Shown here in pieces: positions 57,460 through 64,000 of a stretch of DNA of 64,000 nucleotides (the stretch's first letter is position 1; each line of letters begins with the position of its first letter). The position numbers and the translations under genes are program-made. The notes below the pieces were generated by a model. The model did no database searches, had not been told where the DNA came from, and saw only the letters and a list, made by a program, of their open reading frames with translations. Origin of the DNA: Cladorhizidae sp. MBARI D1340-BT2 (taxonomy: Eukaryota; Porifera; Demospongiae; Poecilosclerida; Cladorhizidae); NCBI GenBank assembly GCA_028752905.1, contig JAQNBH010000009.1, positions 26,706,370-26,770,369 on the forward strand, in the 5' to 3' direction.

Positions 57460-57730
57460 AGGTTGTTGTTGGGATTCTCCCACCAGCTGGTGGATCTGAA
57501 AAGACTTTAGGGATACACAGCTTAACTTAACTATTTATTTATATTAACGTGTCTCTCATCTCTCTCTGTGCTTACTTTATAGACGGTGAGTTACAGTATT
57601 CTATGGCCCGGATGACATGATTTTGATCAACTTCAATTTATTTAAACTTGGCCCTTGGTTCTCTGTGTCTGACTTTCTTCATGAAACCATCATAGCCGGT
57701 GAGTTAGAGTATTACATGTCTAGGATGACA
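57460..57730 (+). repeat. Repeat block paired with 62210-62480
   Basis: Both contain GTGATGTGCATATTTAGAG, GGATACACAGCTTAACT and GGTGAGTTACAGTATTCTAT. Together with 57770-58200 / 62560-63000 (CAAGAACTAAAGTC, CCCAATCATG) this shows a duplication of at least 750 bases. Confidence 0.7.
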
Positions 57731-58215
57731 ATTGTTCACTGATTAATGTCATGTCACTTTTTCTTGGTGTTATATTAACATAGTTTGATAGTTACATATA
57801 TACATTGCTGGAGCAATGCAAGAACTAAAGTCAATTCAACTTGACTTGTAAGATGCCCAATCATGCATTGAGCAGCAAGATAATAGTCACTAGAAGCACG
57901 TGTGTAAAAGGGCAAGTAGTAGCCACTAATGGAGCTAACTAATCTGCAAGGTGGCAATGAAGGCAGTCAAAGAAATATTTGCATTAAATGTTTTGAGGGT
58001 AGTCCAAAAAATAAATGTATTTTATTTACCAACATGCCTTTAGCCACACCAGAGGTGGAGAAAGGGATAAACACCTTGTGTTGATTTAGTGGCTATTTGA
58101 TTAGGAAGAGGTCTAGTTTGTGCTAAAAAGGTCTATAAACTGCCTTCACCAGTAGGCTGACCTTTACCCCCTGCATCCTTGTTGCAGCTACATGTGTTTA
58201 GTGAGGTCACCTAAC

Positions 58216-59706
58216 TCTTACACTGCGTTTGTCACGGCGTTGTGACACAATAATCCACCCCACATATGCGTGTGTCACAGCTCCCGTGACAAGCAATTTA
58301 CTGCTGGAAGTGTGTGTGTCACAGCCTCTGTGACATGATATTTCTTGTTGCATAGCTCCGTGGATTGTCTGTTTTATACTCTGTACTTACTAGGTAAGGT
58401 TGATGGGTTTATAATCAAACTTGGGAATGCATCATCATCTCCATGAATAAAAATAATTAAAAAAAGGCGTTTTATTTCTTGGTTCATTGACAGCTGCAAA
58501 TAAGAAAATTGGTGTGTATTTTTATCCAAAACAAACACAAATATGGATCTGCAGGCAGTATTGGAGGCTCTTTCTGATATTGAGAATGACTTTGAAATTG
58601 ACAGTGAACTAGATGATGTGGAAGAAGATGAACTAGATGATATTGGAAGAAGATGAACTAGATGATGTGGAAGAAGATAGCCTGGAGGATGCGCTCCCTG
58701 AAGAAATGGAAGATGCTAATGGCAGCAGTAGTGTAGATGAGACTGATGGGGAAAAGGAAGTGGAAACTGGCCATATGAGTGGAAATTCTACAAGAGGGCT
58801 TGTCAGGTGGAAAGAAGTTGACAACATTATGAGCCCCACCGAGGGTTTGTACACAGACACTCCTGGTTCAAATTTGCCAGATGATGATGTTGAGCACAAG
58901 GATTTCTTCACCCTGTTCTTTGCAGATGAGGTTTTTGACCAAGTAGTGCATGAAACAAATATTTATGCACAAATTCTTATTGTAAATATGCCACTTACGG
59001 TTCTCTCAGGCTCAGTGTACTACTGTCAGACTTGCTCACCACCCACCTCTACATCCAGAAGAGTGCATCAAATAGTACCACACAGCCAAGATCCTGAAGA
59101 AACCAAGAGCAAGACAGTGAACTCATGACTATATTGTTCTATATTGTTATTCAATTATCTTCTTACAAAACATTGTACTTGATCTAGCAAGGTATTCAAA
59201 TGGATTTTTGCTGTTATTGTTGCTGACAATCTTGTTCTTGTAGCTAGATAGATAGTATTTAGCCAGGTAAAGTTTAGTAGACAATGTAAAAAAATAGCTC
59301 CGACCAACCTAAATTGCCAATCATATAGCTACAACACAGCATAGAGACAAATCTAGCATACTTTGCATAGTCTAAGCAGCCGACTAACATACAAAAATTA
59401 CGAGAAAGTAGTAGAAGAATGACTAGTTTCTAAACAAAGGTATAAAATACCAATACAATCAATACGATTTTTTTTCTGGCAATCGAATACTTACAGTTTG
59501 CTGAGATAACCAATGTTCCCTGGATGTGTCTCTGTTGTTTGATCAATTTTAGAGTAGTAAATATGCCGTACGAGCAGCTAACAACAGACCATTTCTTCCC
59601 CAGCACAAGGTTTAAAAAACAATGCTGCACCCAGTTGATTGCTTCTGGTTTGAGTATAACGCACGTACGATTATTGTGACATTTTCAATTGACACCGCGT
59701 AAGTGC
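58216..59706 (+). mobile_element. Internally deleted piggyBac inserted in family I
   Basis: Flanked by TAAC at 58212-58215 and 59707-59710. Outside these, family I sequence continues from GAGGTCACC to AGGTGATGAG, as in the uninterrupted copies at 7695 and 62975. The ends share CTTAC and GTCACAATAATC in inverted orientation (left 58217-58255, right 59665-59705). Subterminal GTGTCACAG...CTGTGACA palindromes occur at 58230-58340. The interior has the piggyBac remnant at 58543. A TAAC duplication differs from the canonical TTAA. Confidence 0.6.
58543..59128 (+). pseudogene. piggyBac N- and C-terminal fusion remnant
   Basis: ATG 58543 (MDLQAVLEALSDIENDFEID); a tandemly repeated acidic segment shifts the frame near 58640. 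Then comes SPTEGLYTDTPGSNLPDDD and EHKDFFTLFFADEVFDQVVH, the start of the catalytic domain. After about 58970 it jumps to a C-terminal Cys-rich tail (YYCQTC, then LHPEECIKYHT in another frame), so the DDD core is missing. Typical of a deletion derivative moved by another copy. Confidence 0.65.
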
Positions 59707-59710
59707 TAAC

Positions 59711-59880
59711 AGGTGATGAGCTACAGCTGCAGCAAAGTGCATACATGTGAATATGTACACAATGCTGGGTAGTTTACTCTTGGCTGTGGCTCTCCTCTCC
59801 ATGATTGATTCTACCCAACCTCAAATAGCATCCCTGTTTCTCATGCCACATCTGAGGAGCTAGTTGTCTAATAGTTGCCC
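59711..59880 (+). repeat. Family I block downstream of the piggyBac insertion
   Basis: CAGCAAAGTGCATACATGTG, TCTACCCAACCTCAAATAGC and CCACATCTGAGGAGCTAGTT match 7720-7870. Confidence 0.8.
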
Positions 59881-60084
59881 CTTTTTAAAGCCCTCACAGA
59901 ACCTCTTGTAGCTAGCAAGTCCTTCCTTAGAGAGACTTTACAGAGTAGCTTGGCAAGCCTTTCCTTAGAAAGTTTGAAGATTTGACATCGCAGGACTCGC
60001 CTTAGAAAACTTAACTTCTAGAAACCCTTAGCTAAGCTTTTCTATCTAACAGGCCATGTGTAACTATTAAGCCTCACATCAAAC

Positions 60085-60606
60085 ATGTATAGAGCAAAAA
60101 GAGCTGATACATTTACGCATTGTCTAATGGAGAACTCTCTGTCAATGGTGCCCCTAAGTCCAGTGGAGGATGGTCATGTGTTTGGTGATAGGTTTACTGT
60201 AAGAGTAGAAAACTTTGGTCAGGAGTGTAACATTTCTGCAATGCATTACTCTTATTACATAGTGGATGTCTCTGTTGTACATGCAACAGGACTTCAGATA
60301 TCTATGGTTTAGTTAGAGGATGAGTTTGTGCTTGATGGCCCCATCAATGCACACATACTAGTCTATATCTCCACTACATTCGCTGATTCCAACTACTTAC
60401 CTCTTCATGAATTTGAGCTTGGTGTTTGGAGTCGATCGAGCAAACACAACTATTTATGCTCGCAAAATAGCAACGACCTGGAAAACGTTTATAGTGTTAG
60501 TTTTGTAACTGACAGTCATCTTTTATTATTTGAAGATGTCTTAATAACTTACTACAAGGCAAGTTCATCTGCTTCACACAAAAATTTTCAAATGTCAGAG
60601 AAATAG
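60085..60606 (+). pseudogene. Unassigned open frame with one TAG
   Basis: A 173-codon frame from ATG 60085, interrupted only by TAG at 60310-60312. Before it comes DRFTVRVENFGQECNISAMH, after it LDGPINAHILVYISTTFAD and FELGVWSRSSKHNYL. Alternating hydrophobic residues suggest beta strands. There is an acceptor-like CTAACAG at 60051. No family recognised; it is the longest unexplained coding-like run in the right arm. It could be an exon of a host gene or part of a transposon. Confidence 0.3.
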
Positions 60607-60959
60607 TGTCACACTGAGACACACAAACACTTGGTTGTAGCTTTCAACCATGCTTCACACCAAAAATGTTTCCTGCCAGTTGGGTAATCTTGGTTGTGAA
60701 AGCCAACCATAACACAAGCCTTGCATGATACTGTGTTAATTGTCATGAAAGTTCATTGATGATAGTTAATTGCTGAATGATTATGGTAACTTTACTACCA
60801 GGGAACAAAACATATAGCAATTTTGTATTATTATGTGCATGAACTACCAGTGAATAATTACAGCAACAATCAATACCCAGTTGCTGCTCCTTGTAGTTCA
60901 ATGATACTTGGAAGAATTGAGTGCAGTCTATGGATCTCAACTTTGACTGCATCAGTCCA

Positions 60960-61500
60960 AGTCACCTCCCCAATAAAATGCCAGATGTACTCCAATGTTA
61001 AGTGAGGAAGAGATAAAAATATAACAAATAATGGAACTAACTGACAATCACAAATTGCCATCACAAACAGTCTCTTCTTTACCTTTACTGCTGTTTCTGC
61101 AAGCCAATGAAAGCTCTATAGGCACCTGGCTAGCCTGAAATCTCTCAGAATCTCTTCATTCCAGAGAATAAAATGCACTCCCCTATGAAATACTACATCA
61201 GCATCTAGGATGTTTTGGCATTGTAGGCTAGCTAATATCATGAGGGAAAGAGTTACCCTGTAGGTTTCTCCTGGGATGGTTGGGCATTAGTAGAAGCATT
61301 GGTAGGATCTAGTAGCTGTTCAGACACCAGTTAGGGTATCAATACCTTTACAAGATAACAGGATAACATCCAAGGGGAACAATGTCAATTGACAGTTACC
61401 GCATACTTGATCTCAATGATAGCAAGTCAGCGTTCTTCTCCATAACCAGCGATTATTTATCAACAGACTTACTTGAGCCAAGAATTGATTGTAAAATATT
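60960..61500. repeat. Family I, partial copy
   Basis: CTGACAATCACAAATTG, CCTTTACTGCTGT, TGCAAGCCAATGAAAGCT and GAATAAAATGCACTCC recur in order at 9140-9270 and 63630-63760. Confidence 0.7.
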
Positions 61501-61894
61501 TACTAATACCCACAGTGATCAGAATGCTCACTTGACTGGGTGTGTGGCTGGGTAAGGATGAGGGAGGTGGCTGGGTAAGGATGAGGGACGTGGCTGGGTA
61601 AGGATGATGAGGGAGGTGTAGGTGATGTAACTGGTGCATGTGTATATATGTACAAAATCCTATTAGAGAATGTGAATATTGTACTACTTGCCGTACAATA
61701 GCTATCTTCTTGTGGCTCACTTCTCCAGGAATGATTCTATCCATACTCATGTTGGTTTTGCTGATTCTCATGCCACACCTAGGAAGCTTCTCCTTCTATC
61801 TTAGAGTATTATCTCGTACTTATCTTCCTGGATCACTCTTAGAGCAACTAGCTCCTATCTAACCCCCATACTACATAACCCCATAGAAGGAAGT

Positions 61895-62149
61895 TTGAGA
61901 GGCTGCCTTTTAGGGGATCAACCTCAGTGCTCAAGCAAGGCTGACAATTTGCATAACCTTTTTAATCTAGCAGTAGAGAAGTTTGAATATATGGCTGGTG
62001 ATGTTCCCAGAAAGATATATTCATCTGTTCTCTATTTTTATGACAAGGTGGAGTACCAATTGCTTAGGTGCAGGTGCTGGATGCAGATTGCCTTACTTGT
62101 CCTTATTGAAGTAGTGAATCAGGGCCGTGGGAAAGATATCGCCAGCTAA
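61895..62149 (+). CDS. Unassigned short frame
   Basis: About 84 codons to a TAA-class stop at 62147-62149 (KADNLHNLFNLAVEKFEYMA, YDKVEYQLLRCRCWMQIAL). Without a clear ATG start. Could be an exon; no family recognised. Confidence 0.2.
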   Translation: MRGCLLGDQPQCSSKADNLHNLFNLAVEKFEYMAGDVPRKIYSSVLYFYDKVEYQLLRCRCWMQIALLVLIEVVNQGRGKDIAS

Positions 62150-62209
62150 GGCCCAGCCAAATTTTATTGTGTGGTAACTGAGGGCAATCAAATTTTGTTT
62201 ATCTTAAGT

Positions 62210-64000
62210 GATGTGCATATTTAGAGATTATTGTTGTGAATTTCCCACCAGCCAGGTTAATGTGAAAAGGCTTTAGGAATACACAGCTTAACTTTACTAT
62301 ACATTTATGTCTCTCATCTCTGACTGTCCTTACTTTATATTAGGTGAGTTACAGTATTCTATGGCTAGGATGTGACAAGATTTTACTAATTGCTAAACTT
62401 CAATTTATTTGAACATGTCCCTCTGGCTCTATGTGTCCAATCTACTTCATGAAACTATCATAGGAGGTGAGTTAGAATATTCTGTCTAGGATGACAAGTT
62501 TTGACTGCTCTAATAAATCTGAACATGTCTGCCAGCTCTCTGTGTCCAACTTACTGATGTTATTTCAACATAGTTTGATAGTGCTAGAGTATTGCAAGAA
62601 CTAAAGTCTATTCACCTTGAATTGCAGTGGAAGTAATATGCCCAATCATGTACTGAGCAGCAAGATAAAAGTCACTAGAAGCATGTGTGTAAAAGGGCAT
62701 GAAATATCCACTGATTGAGCTAACTAATGTGTAATAAAATATCTAAACATTAAATATATTTTATTTGCCATCATGCACTAAGCCGCACCAAAGGTGGAGA
62801 AATGGTTAAAGTCAGATAAACACCTGTCTGTTGCTTTACAGCAGCTGTCAGAAGTTTTATCTGATAATGTATAGGCCTAGCTTGTGCTAAAAAGCTCAGT
62901 TGGTCTTTAAGCTGCTTACACCAGTTTTTTCTGACCTTTACCCCCTGCACCCTTGTTGCTATTGCCTGTGGTTAGGGAAGTGAAGTAACAGGTGATTAGT
63001 TGCAGCTGGAGCAAAGTGCATGCATGTGTATATGGACACAATTCTTGATTTAGTAGTTTACTGGTTGCTATGGCTCTCCTCTCCATTATCAATTCTACCC
63101 AACCTCATCTAGCATCCCTGTTTATCATGCTACATCTGTGTATCCAGTTGCTTAGTGCCTCTACCTTATCATCCTGCATATCTCTGTTAAGTACTTCTTA
63201 CTAAGTTGGTTTGAGAGACATCTCCCTGGCCCAGCTGGTTCTGAGTGGTGATCTTGCTTGTAGAGTAAATGTTAAACTAACAGTTGACCCCTCCATATCT
63301 GATGATGCTTACATTTTGTAAGAATAATTCCATCTCAGCTTAAGTGTTGTGATCTAATAATTTTTTTTAATGTATGTAATCGTCTCATTTAACATGGTCT
63401 TTGTTGGAGGATGGAAAATTATGCTCTCAATTTTGAATGTAATAAATTTCGTTTCGTTTACATATCTTCAAATTGGAACATTTGTCAAAATGTTTTGTAA
63501 GACATGTGCTAAAAACCAGATTTTTACCTGTAAATATGCAGAAGGCTACAGCATTATTATATTAAAACTTTATTTCTTGTTCTGGTTTATGTGAGTGGGC
63601 GGAAGAAGTGATAAAAATATAAAACTTACTGACAATCACAAATTGTCATCATAAACAGTCTCTTCCTTACCTTTACTGCTGTCTCTGCAAGCCAATAACA
63701 GCTGTATAGGTACCATGCTAGCCTGAAATCCCTCAGAATTCACTCTTGAGAATAAAATGAACTCCGATTTACAGTATTACTGTATCAGCATCTAGGATTG
63801 TTTGGTATTGTAGGTGCTAGCTAATATCAGGAGGGAAAGAGTTACCTGTAGATTTCTCCTGGCATGGTTGGGCATTACTAGGAGTATTAGTAGGAGCTAG
63901 CTGTCCTGACACCAGTAAGGGTAGCATTGCTTTTACTAGAGTATACAGGATCCAATCCAAAGATAACAATGTCAACTAACAGGTGGAGCATACTTAATCT
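62210..64000. repeat. Family I, copy running off the window end
   Basis: Contains in order the blocks of 57460-58200, 7700-7890 and 8740-9480, without the fold-back insert or the piggyBac insert. It serves as the uninterrupted reference for both insertion sites. Confidence 0.7.

Noticed and set aside
60616..60710. Short inverted repeat (TTGGTTGTAGCTTTCAACCA / TTGGTTGTGAAAGCCAACCA)
   Set aside because: Isolated and small; no sign of a structured RNA or element end beyond it.

Overview
The window looks like a repeat-rich stretch of an invertebrate animal genome. A sponge or cnidarian is my best guess: it is AT-rich, has very short GT-AG introns (50 and 62 bp in one gene), carries a death-fold exon and holds a dense, mixed population of DNA transposons and retroelements. 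No tRNA, rRNA, operon or prokaryotic feature was recognised, and most long open frames are parts of mobile elements.

Layout. 0-1.8 kb: 3' part of an element encoding a Ulp1-type cysteine protease and a PHD finger. 2.3-3.3 kb: a TA-flanked inverted-repeat element inside an 18-bp tandem repeat. 3.3-6.3 kb: LTR, tRNA-Leu-type primer site and decayed gag-protease-integrase of a Ty3-like retroelement, ending in a duplicated leader and a GTAG microsatellite. 6.5-7.6 kb: hAT-like transposase fragment. 7.6-11 kb: a dispersed repeat (family I) holding a long fold-back element. 11.7-14.8 kb: a complete but dead hAT element with both ends. 15.2-17.1 kb: dead piggyBac. 17.3-18 kb: minisatellite. 18.8-19.4 kb: Tigger/pogo-like remnant. 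19.5-21.3 kb: DIRS-type remnant with tyrosine recombinase. 23.2 kb: hammerhead-like three-way junction. 24.1-24.5 kb: exon with a 14-residue coiled-coil repeat. 25-29.4 kb (minus): a second, almost complete copy of the integrase/CXC/Ulp1/PHD element whose introns can be followed exon by exon.

29.5-51.5 kb is the most gene-like region. On the plus strand it holds a repeated pair of small exons (A, about 50-73 bp; B, 40 bp) with consistent splice phases. Exon B encodes a short acidic tyrosine motif of the type EQAYEIPG or EEAYENPG. I find seven A and eight B exons plus terminal-exon candidates, so this is a tandemly duplicated gene family, partly decayed. Inside this span lie a gag-protease remnant with a 30-bp minisatellite (36.2-38 kb), a fold-back element (40.6-41.2 kb), an apparently intact autonomous piggyBac with TTAA duplications (41.4-43.9 kb) and a death-fold exon (45.7-46.1 kb) that runs into a minisatellite.

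51.6-64 kb: a 31-bp minisatellite split by a second TA-flanked element, a minus-strand Ty3-like gag with primer site and LTR end, a Penelope-like reverse transcriptase remnant, a satellite of roughly 150-180 bp, and several more family I copies. One of these is split by an internally deleted piggyBac. Two short unassigned open frames lie between them. The only intact protein gene I can defend strongly is the piggyBac transposase; the tyrosine-motif exon family is the best candidate for something undescribed.
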